Positions 34,786 to 43,403 of a stretch of 64,000 nucleotides of DNA are shown here, in pieces (position 1 is the stretch's first letter; the number at the start of each line of letters is the position of its first letter). The notes under the pieces were generated by a model that was not told the origin of the DNA, did no database searches, and was given only the letters and a program-made list of their open reading frames with translations. The position numbers and the translations under genes are program-made. Source of the DNA: CAVPNY01 sp963706905 (GTDB lineage Bacteria; Chloroflexota; Anaerolineae; Anaerolineales; UBA4823); assembly GCA_963706905.1 (NCBI GenBank), contig CAVPNY010000017.1:76263-140262 (forward strand), written 5' to 3'.

Positions 34786-35781
34786 CTAGAAGCATAACTT
34801 GATACTATTGAGTAACCAGGGAAAAATTATCCAGAGACCAGGAGATGCCCCTTGAACTCGATCGCGCTCCAAATTGATGATGGCGGCCTTGAGAATCCCC
34901 TCAGCATACTCGCTGCCAGCGTTGATACATAGCGTGCGCCCGATCCGCATGTAGCCAGGGGATTCGTGGATATGACCGTGCAGACTGAGCATCGGCTGGA
35001 CGCGCTCGATAAATTGACGCACGGCGGTACTGCCGACCGGTTTCATCAATACCTGCCCGCCGCTGGTCATGATCTTCAGGTTTTCATCCAGCTGGGGGCA
35101 AACATCGATCCCGGCGTCAAACGGGGGCACATGCAGAGCGACAACCGCCTGGGCTGGCTTTTCCAGCAGCTTTTCCAGGTCAGCCAGATAGGTTTCGAGT
35201 AAGTCTTCTTCGGTATCGCGCGGGCAGAGCCAGGGAGTCAGGTTCGCTTTGGACATCCCGACCAGCTCGTGGTCGTCGTCGAGCCAGAAGTGTTGCCCAT
35301 CCGGGTTATGGATGAGCTGGTAGCCTTCTATAGCCGCATCGATCGAATCCAGATCATCGTTGCCGGGCATGAAATACAGGGGTATGCGTTTAGAGGTAAG
35401 TTTATCATCCGCCAGAGCCATCCAGGCCTGCACCCTGGTGACCATCTCGTGCTCGAAGCGCTTGCCCATCTTGTCCGGGTCATTTTCCAATTCCTGAGCC
35501 TCTTCCGGTTCCAGGACAATTGGGTAAAAGCCGACATTGCTGATGGTTTGCTTGAGTTTCTCCAGCTCAGCCTGGCTGGAGACTTCTTCTTTCCGACCAA
35601 ATAGATAACCCCGGTAGTTGCCGCGCCCCAGGTGAATGATCGGGACCATAGCCTTACCGGTCACATCCCCGCCGACGATTAATACGTTGGCCTGGTACTG
35701 GAACGCAGCGCTGATAAATTTTCTAAAGCAGGCATCCGAACCGTGAAAATCGGAGGCGTAGAGAATGCGTGTCATGCCCAT
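34786..35781 (-). CDS. Calcineurin-like metallophosphoesterase
   Basis: 331 residues. Dinuclear metal motifs in order: YASDFHGSD (DxH), IVGGDVTGK (GD), FMPGNDDLD (GND), VVALHVPPFD (His), LHGHIHESP (GHxH), then a C-terminal CINAGSEYAEG strand. The substrate is unclear; relatives act on phosphodiesters or nucleotides. The insert between the GD and GND motifs is larger than in minimal enzymes. Start ATG 35781 follows GAGGT. Confidence 0.9.
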   Translation of the reverse strand: MGMTRILYASDFHGSDACFRKFISAAFQYQANVLIVGGDVTGKAMVPIIHLGRGNYRGYLFGRKEEVSSQAELEKLKQTISNVGFYPIVLEPEEAQELENDPDKMGKRFEHEMVTRVQAWMALADDKLTSKRIPLYFMPGNDDLDSIDAAIEGYQLIHNPDGQHFWLDDDHELVGMSKANLTPWLCPRDTEEDLLETYLADLEKLLEKPAQAVVALHVPPFDAGIDVCPQLDENLKIMTSGGQVLMKPVGSTAVRQFIERVQPMLSLHGHIHESPGYMRIGRTLCINAGSEYAEGILKAAIINLERDRVQGASPGLWIIFPWLLNSIKLCF

Positions 35782-35871
35782 GGCGTTACCTCAGGTAGCG
35801 ATGGTTGGCAGGATGCTGCCGGATTTATTTCGGCAGCATCCTGCGGGAAGGGGGTGGGAGGTGATGATGAT

Positions 35872-37497
35872 CTAGATTGGCGGGACTGAAGAGAAAGTCC
35901 ACTTGATGTCGATACCCTCTTTTTTAAGGCGGTAGGCACGGGCAATGTAGAAGACGGCGATCCCCGACAGGAAGAAGGCCGCCAGCGTGAGCAACGTGCT
36001 TGATCCAATCCGTCCGCCCACTGCCGGGTAAAGGAAGGAAGCGATAATCATCCACAGCAGGTACGCAAGCGTGATCCCGCCGACGATGGTGATCACCGGA
36101 ACCTTGCCAATTGAGCGGCGCACCGCCGCCGAGGCGTTCTGGTACAGGTCGGGCTTGAGGAATGGGAACAGGGTGATCGCCGTCACCGGCACGAGCATGG
36201 TGCATACGGCGAAGAATACGAAGTTCAGTTGCGCGCCCATCACCCCGCCGGTCGCAGCGTCGATGACGCCGACCTCGGCGATCAGGATGATGATCAAGAT
36301 GGCGATGATCGGGCTGCGCAGCTTGGGGTGCACGTAGCAGACGCGCTCGGGGATCAGCCGGTCGAATGACCAGGCGAACAGGATGCGGCTGCAGTAGAAC
36401 ACATAGGTTTGCGCCAGGTTGATCAGGGTGTAGATCCAGGCGAAGGCGACAAACAGGATCAGCGGGAAGCTGGGTCTTAGGACAGCCGCGTAGAAAGTGA
36501 TCCACGGCATAGTGGTGCCTTCATAGCCGATATTGCTCAGGTAACTCTCGGCAGCTATCCACTCCAGTGGTACCAGCCGTTGCAGCAGCAGGGCGCCGAC
36601 TACGAAGATGCCCCAGGTGACCAGCAGTGAAGCCCAGCTACCGGTCAACAGGGTGGAATCGGCTTGCTTGACTTCCCCGGCGAAGAAGGTCGGGATATAG
36701 TAGCCATAGAAGATCCAGAAGCCCATGATCAGCCCGGCCAAAGTCATGATCGCCACGTTCGGATTGGTGATCATGCCGTTTTCCTGAGCCAGGGCAATGC
36801 GGCCCGCGAAACTGCCGTCACCCATGAAGCGGTCCCAGGCAGCCGGAAAGGCATCCGATCCGGCAGTGCCCAATTGGAAGTAGATGATTGCCCAGGCTGC
36901 CAGACCCAGGAAGAAACCAACTTCCAGAATACGCACAATGGTGCGTGTGGGCAGGATCATGGTGAGGAAGGCGATGATGGCACAGATCGTGCCGACGATG
37001 ATGATCCCTGTGGTGCTGACCGACCAGTCCGCCAGGTTTAGCATCGAGGGGTTATTGAAGATGATGCCCCAGGTGCGGGCCAGCACGGGGATAGCAGTCT
37101 TAGGGATCCAGGCGATCAATGACCCGGCCACCATAGCGCTGAAGATCACCAGTGTCCAGCTGGCGCCAAAGGCCAACGGGGCGGACAACACCCGGCTGCC
37201 CAGGGTATAGTCAGCCGCAGAGCGCGGCATGGCGGCGCCGATCGTAGAGTACGTATAGGCGTGGAACAGGCAAAAGAACATTGCTACGGTGAGCACGCCA
37301 ATAATGCTGCTGCCAGGCCATACGCCGGCTACCCAGGAGAAGGGGATCAGACCGGATGAGGACAGGCTGATGCAGTGCACGCCGAAAACCATGGCGCCAA
37401 AGACGCCGATCGTGCGCACCAGCCCTGAACTTTTCCGGGCATATAGCTTGCGGTCCCCTCCTGGGGCTCCCTCTTTAGTATTAAGCATTTCAGCCAT
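35872..37497 (-). CDS. APC-superfamily amino acid permease
   Basis: 541 residues from ATG 37497, chosen for AGGAGG 9 bp upstream. About 12 TM helices. APC features: KSSGLVRTIGVFGAMVFGVHCISLSSSG in TM1, AMPRSAADYTLGSRVL (TM2-3, consensus GG.Y.W), and a cytoplasmic loop FDRLIPERVCYVHPKLRSP, near-identical to the FDR..P....V......P family motif. It imports amino acids or related amines with H+ or Na+. It follows the GntR regulator and a 14-codon ORF, and the P1 peptidase is upstream, so imported products may be amino acids from a peptide scavenging route. Confidence 0.92.
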   Translation of the reverse strand: MAEMLNTKEGAPGGDRKLYARKSSGLVRTIGVFGAMVFGVHCISLSSSGLIPFSWVAGVWPGSSIIGVLTVAMFFCLFHAYTYSTIGAAMPRSAADYTLGSRVLSAPLAFGASWTLVIFSAMVAGSLIAWIPKTAIPVLARTWGIIFNNPSMLNLADWSVSTTGIIIVGTICAIIAFLTMILPTRTIVRILEVGFFLGLAAWAIIYFQLGTAGSDAFPAAWDRFMGDGSFAGRIALAQENGMITNPNVAIMTLAGLIMGFWIFYGYYIPTFFAGEVKQADSTLLTGSWASLLVTWGIFVVGALLLQRLVPLEWIAAESYLSNIGYEGTTMPWITFYAAVLRPSFPLILFVAFAWIYTLINLAQTYVFYCSRILFAWSFDRLIPERVCYVHPKLRSPIIAILIIILIAEVGVIDAATGGVMGAQLNFVFFAVCTMLVPVTAITLFPFLKPDLYQNASAAVRRSIGKVPVITIVGGITLAYLLWMIIASFLYPAVGGRIGSSTLLTLAAFFLSGIAVFYIARAYRLKKEGIDIKWTFSSVPPI

Positions 37498-37571
37498 TGT
37501 TTTGTGCCTCCTACTAGTGCAATTTTGGCTATGAGAGAATAATGTTGGATAGAGAGGTTGACAAACATGGA

Positions 37572-37616
37572 TCAAAAGTCAACGTTCAGATAAGCGCCTC
37601 CTTTCAGAGCTGGCAT
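37572..37616 (-). CDS. 14-codon ORF with strong RBS in the permease leader
   Basis: Encodes MPALKGGAYLNVDF, stop TGA. It sits between GntR and the permease and is preceded by GGAGGAGGAATT directly before the ATG, a better ribosome site than most genes here. It is followed by an inverted pair GTTGAC/GTCAAC. It could be a leader peptide controlling the permease, or a chance ORF. No family recognised. Confidence 0.35.
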   Translation of the reverse strand: MPALKGGAYLNVDF

Positions 37617-37649
37617 AATTCCTCCTCCCTGCTTTGAGTTGATTCTGGA

Positions 37650-38378
37650 TCACCAATCGATCTCCGCCGAAATACGGGCGTAGTCGCTGCGTAAGAAATC
37701 CTGGGCATACACGACCGGCTTGCTGTCGCTGGCCCGGAATATCACGCGGGATACCATCAGGAGTGGGAAACTTTCTGGGACACGCAGCTGCCTGGCGAGC
37801 GTGTCTCCAGCTGGGACCGCCTCGAAACTTTGCACCAGGTGGGAGAAACTGGCGCTGTAGGCCTGGACCAGCAGATCAGAGACGCTGGTCTTTTCCAGAT
37901 CATAAGCCTCGATCTCTGGCAGGCGAGAGCATGGAAGATAATCGCGCTCGACTACGCACGGCGCCCGATTAGCCAGGCGCAGGATCTCCACCCGGTAGAG
38001 CGGGTCGCCGATCTCAACTTGCAGCCGCTCCGCCAGCCGCCGGCTGGCAGGCACCTGGCCAAATTCCAACAATTGGCTGGTGACATCCAGGCCGCGCGAT
38101 CGCATCGCCTGGACATAGTGAATCAGCTCGCGAGCCTCATAAGTCACCTTTGGCTTGGCGACATAGGTCCCGGAGCCGTGCCGGCGTTCCAGGATGCCTT
38201 CATTGACCAGCTCGGTGACCGAGCGGCGCACGGTCATGCGGCTGACGCCGAGCTCCTGGCTGAATTCGCGTTCGGAGGGTAGTTTGGTATCAGGAGGGAT
38301 CTTGCCGGACAGGATCAGCTCGGCAATATACTCCTGGATTTGGACATATAACGGTTTGTGCAGGTTTTCGTCCAACAC
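37650..38378 (-). CDS. GntR/HutC-family transcription regulator (UTRA domain)
   Basis: 242 residues. N-terminal winged helix: PLYVQIQEYIAELILSGKIP, LPSEREFSQELGVSRMTVRR, ILERRHGSGTYV. The rest is a UTRA ligand domain (SRRLAERLQVEIGDPLYRVEILRLANRAPCVVERDYLP). HutC-type regulators usually bind a small metabolite and release GTxTAxAC-like operators. Three copies of GTGGTATAAC lie upstream (38444-38660), so autoregulation is likely. It is adjacent to the P1 peptidase and permease. Confidence 0.93.
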   Translation of the reverse strand: MLDENLHKPLYVQIQEYIAELILSGKIPPDTKLPSEREFSQELGVSRMTVRRSVTELVNEGILERRHGSGTYVAKPKVTYEARELIHYVQAMRSRGLDVTSQLLEFGQVPASRRLAERLQVEIGDPLYRVEILRLANRAPCVVERDYLPCSRLPEIEAYDLEKTSVSDLLVQAYSASFSHLVQSFEAVPAGDTLARQLRVPESFPLLMVSRVIFRASDSKPVVYAQDFLRSDYARISAEIDW

Positions 38379-38443
38379 CTCAAGCGCTCCATCGAATGCA
38401 AACTAAAGAACGGCTTGAAAACTGGACACCGCTAAACTGGTTT

Positions 38444-38453
38444 GTGGTATAAC
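38444..38453 (+). promoter_or_regulatory. GntR-type operator copy 1
   Basis: GTGGTATAAC, 66 bp upstream of the GntR start. It shares its 10-bp core with two further copies in the same 268-bp spacer. Confidence 0.55.
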
Positions 38454-38602
38454 CCAGAACCCGCTAAGAAATTGAATACCGTCAGATTTTGTCCGATCCC
38501 CCAGGAATACACTCATTATAGATCGAAATTTTCGAATTTCAAGAGGCAATCTGGCAAAAAAGGGCATATTCCTTCAGCAGGATGTAAAAAATCCATCCCG
38601 AA

Positions 38603-38612
38603 GTTATACCAC
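38603..38612 (-). promoter_or_regulatory. GntR-type operator copy 2 (inverted)
   Basis: GTTATACCAC on plus. With flanks, AGTTATACCACTT is shared with copy 3. Confidence 0.55.
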
Positions 38613-38646
38613 TTTAGTCATTGAGTGATTTGAGGGGAGTATTTCG

Positions 38647-39750
38647 TCAAGTGGTATAACTCTTGCCCAGCCGGTCGTGCTGGCGCAATACTGCCTGAAG
38701 CTGATCATGCGGGAGAGCATAAACCGTATTGCCATTGATGCCCACCATTGTCTCTGCAGCCACCAGCGCGTTGACGATCGCTTCTTCAGTAGCCTGGATG
38801 GTGGCTTCGAACAGGGGGGTCATCTGGTCATTGGGCAGCATCTCCACCTGGATTGGGCGCTTGCTCACGGCTGCCCCTGGATTGGCGGTGGAAAAGGCCA
38901 TGAAGATATCCCCGGAGTTGTCTGCCCCGATGCCGCCAACCCGGGCGATGCCGAGCGGTACACGTCGCGCCAGGCGTTTTAGCTGGTGGGGGATTAATGG
39001 GGCGTCGGTCGCCACCACGACGATGATCGAGCCGCTGCCAGGGGCAGGGTCCACGTAATGGAAGACCGGCATCCAGTCGCTGATCTTCTGCCCGACCGGG
39101 ACGCCGGCGACGATCAGGTTCTTGCGCATGCCGAAGTTGGACTGCACCAGCACGCCCAGCGTGTATTCTCCAACCCGGCGGGAGGCGGTGCCGATCCCGC
39201 CTTTAAACTGGAACGACATCATGCCGGTGCCGCCGCCCACGCAGCCCTCCGCTAGCGGGCCGGAGGCAGCCCCATCCAGGGCAGCGTAGACATGCTCCTT
39301 GCGCACGTGGAATCCGTTGATGTCATTCATGCGCCCGTCGAAGGTCTCGGCCACGATCGGATTGAGCCAGAAATAGTAGACTGCTGCTGGATCAAACAAG
39401 CGGTTCTCATACACCCAGGCGATGGCTGCGTCATGCACCTGCCCCACGCTGTGGGTGTTGGTGATGGCGATCGGGCCGTCCAGGAAACCCGATTCTTCAA
39501 CCCAGGTGGTGCCGGTCATCTCGCCGTTGCCATTCAGCGCGTACCAGCCCGCGAAGACCGGATCGTAGTGCTTTCCGCGCGGCAGGATGGCAGTCACACC
39601 GGTGCGTACCGGCCCTTTCCCAACCACCAATTTGCCTTCGCCTTCGATCAGCGTGGTGTGCCCGACCAGCACGCCAGCCACGTCGGTGATGGCGTTGAGA
39701 GGGCCAGGTGTGCCTTCGAATGGGATGTCCAGGTCACGTGCTCTGACCAT
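38647..39750 (-). CDS. P1 (S58) family peptidase, DmpA-like aminopeptidase
   Basis: 367 residues, typical length. Ntn-type peptidase that self-cleaves before its nucleophile. Diagnostic strings: GTPGPLNAITDVAGVLVGHTT, NGNGEMTG, PIAITNTHSVGQVHDA, VGGGTGMMSFQFKGGIGTASRR, and GSGSIIVVVATDAPLIPHQ, where Ser241 matches the DmpA nucleophile. DmpA-type enzymes release N-terminal L- or D-amino acids, and some relatives cleave beta-peptides. It is upstream of the GntR regulator and APC permease, suggesting a peptide-use cluster. Confidence 0.93.
   Translation of the reverse strand: MVRARDLDIPFEGTPGPLNAITDVAGVLVGHTTLIEGEGKLVVGKGPVRTGVTAILPRGKHYDPVFAGWYALNGNGEMTGTTWVEESGFLDGPIAITNTHSVGQVHDAAIAWVYENRLFDPAAVYYFWLNPIVAETFDGRMNDINGFHVRKEHVYAALDGAASGPLAEGCVGGGTGMMSFQFKGGIGTASRRVGEYTLGVLVQSNFGMRKNLIVAGVPVGQKISDWMPVFHYVDPAPGSGSIIVVVATDAPLIPHQLKRLARRVPLGIARVGGIGADNSGDIFMAFSTANPGAAVSKRPIQVEMLPNDQMTPLFEATIQATEEAIVNALVAAETMVGINGNTVYALPHDQLQAVLRQHDRLGKSYTT
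38651..38660 (+). promoter_or_regulatory. GntR-type operator copy 3, overlapping the P1 peptidase 3' end
   Basis: GTGGTATAAC within AAGTGGTATAACT. It overlaps the last codons of the P1 peptidase gene and lies 48 bp from copy 2 in opposite orientation, a spacing compatible with looping or paired dimers. Confidence 0.55.
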
Positions 39751-39825
39751 ATCGCCTCCTTGATTAGTCCAACAGTCGTCCCGAACATAATTCAGGCATC
39801 GTTTTGTAGTCGGATAGCGCGGCGT

Positions 39826-40248
39826 TCATCCAGCTTGTAAGACTCGCAACAACACATGCCGGCGATGGGGCGCGGCGCGATGTTCAAACAGGTAGACGCC
39901 TTGCCAGGTACCCAGGCTGAGCTTGCCATGATCAACGGGGATACTCAGGCTGGTGTGCGTCAGCATGGCGCGCATATGCGAGGGCGAGTCGTCAGCTCCC
40001 TCCAGGGTATGGCGAATCCATGCCTGGCCTTCGGGGATCAGGTGCTCCAGGAAAGCCTCCAGGTCTTCCCGGGCGGTCGGATCGTAGTTCTCACTGACCA
40101 CCAGGGAGGCGCTGGTATGCGGCATGTAAAGAAAACACATGCCCTCCTGAATACCCCATTGATGAATGCGATTCTGGGCCAGGTCGGTGAAGGGGTACAG
40201 GCCTTTACCCCGGGTCTGGATTTGCAGCGTATCCTTGAACCATTCCAT
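39826..40248 (-). CDS. YjbQ family protein (UPF0047)
   Basis: 140 residues, full family length. Motifs: GMCFLYMPHTSASLVVSENYDP, RHTLEGADDSPSHMRAML, LGTWQGVYLFEHR. The conserved His residues (PHT, SHM, EHR) form a putative metal or active site. Some members have weak thiamine-phosphate synthase activity; the real role is unclear. Confidence 0.92.
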   Translation of the reverse strand: MEWFKDTLQIQTRGKGLYPFTDLAQNRIHQWGIQEGMCFLYMPHTSASLVVSENYDPTAREDLEAFLEHLIPEGQAWIRHTLEGADDSPSHMRAMLTHTSLSIPVDHGKLSLGTWQGVYLFEHRAAPHRRHVLLRVLQAG

Positions 40249-40280
40249 GCCGGATCCTGATCAATGAATTTGAGTGGAGA

Positions 40281-40763
40281 TTATTGATAGAAGATAAAGT
40301 CGATATTCCCCGGCGACTGGCCTTTGGCGGTGAGCAGTTGAGCCAGCTCGCTGTGGTGCTGCATGCCGTGAAGCACCAGGTGCTGGAGCACGCGCCAGCG
40401 GGGAGTTAGAAAAGTCTCGCCACGCCGGTTTGTCAATTCCATCGCCTCGTCGATCTCGGCCTCGCTCAGCCCCTCCAGATACCCTTCCCAGGCTGCTTGC
40501 TCACCGGAAAAACCGGTTTTTATGGCCTCCAGATCAGGAAAGTCCTCCATAGTCGGGGAAGCTGGTTGGCGACCTGACTCTAAAGTCTGCCGCCAATTCA
40601 TGGCAGAGCGCAGCAGGTGGAACAGCAAATCATGGATCGAGCCATGCCCGTAGCCTGGATTTTCCGTGTATTCAGCCTCGCTCAGGCGGGCGGCGCATGC
40701 CATCAACTGGCGCGTAGTGTGCCAATGGTACGCAAACAGGGTTTGATACTGGGCTTTGCTCAT
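40281..40763 (-). CDS. DinB-family four-helix-bundle protein
   Basis: 160 residues. Metal-binding His of the DinB/YfiT fold are visible in SIHDLLFHLLRSAMNWRQ and VLQHLVLHGMQHHSELAQLL. Possible thiol-dependent S-transferase or unknown metal protein. It starts 6 bp after the DUF6544 gene. The neighbouring GNAT protein resembles mycothiol synthase, so a thiol-related link is possible but speculative. Confidence 0.88.
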   Translation of the reverse strand: MSKAQYQTLFAYHWHTTRQLMACAARLSEAEYTENPGYGHGSIHDLLFHLLRSAMNWRQTLESGRQPASPTMEDFPDLEAIKTGFSGEQAAWEGYLEGLSEAEIDEAMELTNRRGETFLTPRWRVLQHLVLHGMQHHSELAQLLTAKGQSPGNIDFIFYQ

Positions 40764-40769
40764 GTCACT

Positions 40770-41489
40770 CTACCTCCGGTTGTACTCGACCTCGTTAATA
40801 TTCCAATCGTAATAGGGTAGATCCCCTGATGGCAGATTCCACGTCACCAGTCCGCGCACCGGGATGGTCAGGCCAGCGCGCGCCTCGAAGCTGGTCATCG
40901 GCACCGACCAGGAATGGAGAGCATAGCCGCCTTCGAAATCGCCGTAGCGCATGGCATTGAAGTTCACCGGGCAACCCGCCTCATCGAAGCTAAGGCGAGC
41001 AGAAACCGTTCTGCCGCTGTCGGTCAGGCTGACCTGGGCGTTGTGATCGTCAATCCCCTGCCAGGTGATGTTCTCCCCCAGGAAGGCAGTTGGGAACCAG
41101 ATCATCTCACCCAGGTAGCGCAGCATCGAGCCCTGATCGATCTCCGGGTTGCGGGCGTCAAAGAGAGTGAATAGCCCGGCCAGCTTGCCGAACATATGGC
41201 CATGACCGTCTTGATACGCGTCGCGGGCGCTCATCAGCGGCAACCCAGCCACTTTGAAACGCGCCTTCCAGACGAAACTGGGCGGATTGGTGGTGAAGAG
41301 TTGCTCGGCGCTGACCGGCATCCACGGCTGATCGGCGCTGCGGCGGAAACGCCCGGTTTGTTTGAGACGGACAGTATCGATCCATGGCTTGCCGACCACA
41401 CCGCTGAATTCCATATAGCGTTTCACCGGCTCTGGCAGGTGGTGGAGCATCTCAGGGGTGACCAGCCGTTGGTTCATCGATTTGTCCAT
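40770..41489 (-). CDS. DUF6544 family protein
   Basis: 239 residues. Typical pattern: LPEPVKRYMEFSGVVGKPWIDTVRLKQ, WMPVSAEQLFTTNPPSFVWKARF, EIDQGSMLRYLGEMIWFPTAFL, ITWQGIDDHNAQVSL. Predicted lipid-binding-like beta structure, no signal peptide. Function unknown. Part of the run GNAT-DUF6544-DinB with gaps of 6-10 bp. Confidence 0.75.
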   Translation of the reverse strand: MDKSMNQRLVTPEMLHHLPEPVKRYMEFSGVVGKPWIDTVRLKQTGRFRRSADQPWMPVSAEQLFTTNPPSFVWKARFKVAGLPLMSARDAYQDGHGHMFGKLAGLFTLFDARNPEIDQGSMLRYLGEMIWFPTAFLGENITWQGIDDHNAQVSLTDSGRTVSARLSFDEAGCPVNFNAMRYGDFEGGYALHSWSVPMTSFEARAGLTIPVRGLVTWNLPSGDLPYYDWNINEVEYNRR

Positions 41490-41499
41490 GTTATGACTT

Positions 41500-42486
41500 T
41501 TAATTCAACTGCTTAACAAAATGGATCGATTCCCTGGCGATCGCAAACCCATGTTTTTCATACAGGCGTAGCGCGCCGGTGGGGTTCTGCGCATCCACAT
41601 CCAGCGCCGCTTGTTCCAGGCCTTCGGCTTGAAATAACTGCAGGCTTTTAGCCATCAACGCAGAAGCGATCCCGCGCCCTCGCCAGGCCGGGATCACGCC
41701 AATGGCCTCGATCCAGCCTTCGCGGGTGCTCTCAGCTCCCTCGATCCAATTGACGCAAAATCCGGCGACGTTCTCCGCATCCATTGCCAGGTAAGACAGA
41801 TCCTCGCGGAACTGGGGTACACCGGTGAAGAATTCCCGCCACGCTTCTTCGTTCATTGTTTGCAATCCCCAATGCTCGCTGAAGGCGGCGTTGAAAGCGT
41901 GCATCAAGGGCAAGTCTAGCTCGGGAGTCCACTGCGCCAACTCCAGACTGGCTGGCAGGGACACATCCGGGATGGGTTCCGCCAGGCTGCGCTGCATTCG
42001 ATAGGAGTAGCGCATCGCCTGGAAGCCATGCTGTTCGAACAGCGCGATGCGGTCTGCCTGGTGCCCGGCGCAGCTTGTGCGCATCAGTTGAGGCGCTCCG
42101 CTTGTCGTAGCGTTGAATTCCAGGCGGGCGCGCCTCTCTAACCATTCAAGGAGATAGCTCCCTAATTCCCGCCCGCGATAGCTGACGTGGACATGGCCAT
42201 CGGTGAGCGCCAATCGATCGCCTTCACCCGGTGGAAATACGATCATGGCTTGCGCGGCGACCGTCCCATCCCCCGCTATGGCGATGAGGGTGTTCGTGTC
42301 GAGCTGGTCGTCGAGCATGCCCAAAACTGCGCGCAGGCGTTCTTCGGAGGGGAGGCTTTCGCTTCGATCGATCTCGCGGTTGTCCGCCAGCATATTCTGG
42401 ATAGCCTGGATATCGGCATATTGAGCCGCCCGCCAGGTGAAGGCGGTGAGATGCGCCGGAGGTGCAGGAAGCGTTTTTTTGCTCAT
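41500..42486 (-). CDS. Tandem GNAT-family N-acetyltransferase (MshD-like architecture)
   Basis: 328 residues with two GNAT domains. The first is degenerate (HVHVSYRGRELGSYLLEWLERRA). The second is canonical (EAIGVIPAWRGRGIASALMAKSL, LDVDAQNPTGALRLYEKHGF), giving the acetyl-CoA loop RGRGIA. The architecture is that of mycothiol synthase, but many tandem GNATs share it. It overlaps the methyltransferase stop by 4 bp (ATGA), so translation is coupled. Confidence 0.9.
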   Translation of the reverse strand: MSKKTLPAPPAHLTAFTWRAAQYADIQAIQNMLADNREIDRSESLPSEERLRAVLGMLDDQLDTNTLIAIAGDGTVAAQAMIVFPPGEGDRLALTDGHVHVSYRGRELGSYLLEWLERRARLEFNATTSGAPQLMRTSCAGHQADRIALFEQHGFQAMRYSYRMQRSLAEPIPDVSLPASLELAQWTPELDLPLMHAFNAAFSEHWGLQTMNEEAWREFFTGVPQFREDLSYLAMDAENVAGFCVNWIEGAESTREGWIEAIGVIPAWRGRGIASALMAKSLQLFQAEGLEQAALDVDAQNPTGALRLYEKHGFAIARESIHFVKQLN

Positions 42487-43403
42487 TCCGTGACTCCCTG
42501 GTTATGGTTCGCATCTTGACTCGATTGCAGGATGAGCGCTTTAATTCTTTCTTCGGCAAGTTTTACATACTCAGGGTTATTCTCATAACCGATATACTTC
42601 CGGCTTGCTCTTAGTGCTGCTATCGCAGTCGTGCCGCTGCCCATAAATGGATCCAGGATCACGTCCCCTTTAAAAGTGTAGAGCTGGATCAGGCGGTAAG
42701 GCAATTCGACCGGGAAAGGAGCCGGGTGACCGATTTTGCGAGCCGATTCAGGATTGATCGTCCAGACGGATTTGGTCCACTCCATGAACTGCTCTTTTGA
42801 GATGGTATTCTCTTTGCCATCCGGTTTTTGACGAGAGAAGGAACCCTTTGAAAATACCAGGATGTACTCGTGGACATCGCGCAAGACGGGGTTGGATGCG
42901 GATTGCCAGCTGCCCCAAGCCATGGAGACGCCGGCCCCGGCGCCTTTATTCCAGATGATCTCGCCGCGCATCTGAAATCCGATCTCCAGCATGGTGCGTG
43001 AGATAAAATCCGATAAAGGCAGGTATGGCCTGCGCCCCAGGTTGGCGACGTTGATGCAAGCCCGTCCGCCGTCCACCAGGGCACGGTAGGACTCAGAAAA
43101 CACCCTGCGCAGCAATCCCAGGTATTCTTGGAGGGACAGATCACTGTCGTATTCTTTGGTGACGTTGTAGGGCGGTGAAGTCACCATTAAGTGCAGCGAG
43201 CTGTCTGGGATCTCCTGCATACTCTCGGAGCTGCTGGAGATGATTTGGTTTTCGAGCTCGGCAGGAAAGGGATTGTCGGGAACTGGCGGCGCGCCATCCT
43301 CTCCTGGTAATTCTGAATACAGTCTGGAGTTGTAATACTGGGAAGAGTCGTGGCTGATGCGGGGGGTGGTGCCGAAACCGCTGGTTTTGGACTTTTTTCT
43401 CAT
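42483..43403 (-). CDS. Site-specific DNA methyltransferase (N4-cytosine or N6-adenine), solitary
   Basis: 306 residues from ATG 43403. The catalytic motif IV TSPPYN precedes the SAM motif I DPFMGSGTT, the order of the beta class. VFSESYRALVDGGRACINVANL lies between, and the target region (WNKGAGAGVSMAWGSWQSASNPV) precedes motif I. YIGYENNPEYVKLAEERI closes the fold. No restriction endonuclease gene is nearby, and it is locked by ATGA overlaps between a membrane protein and the GNAT gene, so an epigenetic role is plausible. A longer reading from 43649 has a non-family N-terminus. Confidence 0.93.
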   Translation of the reverse strand: MRKKSKTSGFGTTPRISHDSSQYYNSRLYSELPGEDGAPPVPDNPFPAELENQIISSSSESMQEIPDSSLHLMVTSPPYNVTKEYDSDLSLQEYLGLLRRVFSESYRALVDGGRACINVANLGRRPYLPLSDFISRTMLEIGFQMRGEIIWNKGAGAGVSMAWGSWQSASNPVLRDVHEYILVFSKGSFSRQKPDGKENTISKEQFMEWTKSVWTINPESARKIGHPAPFPVELPYRLIQLYTFKGDVILDPFMGSGTTAIAALRASRKYIGYENNPEYVKLAEERIKALILQSSQDANHNQGVTE

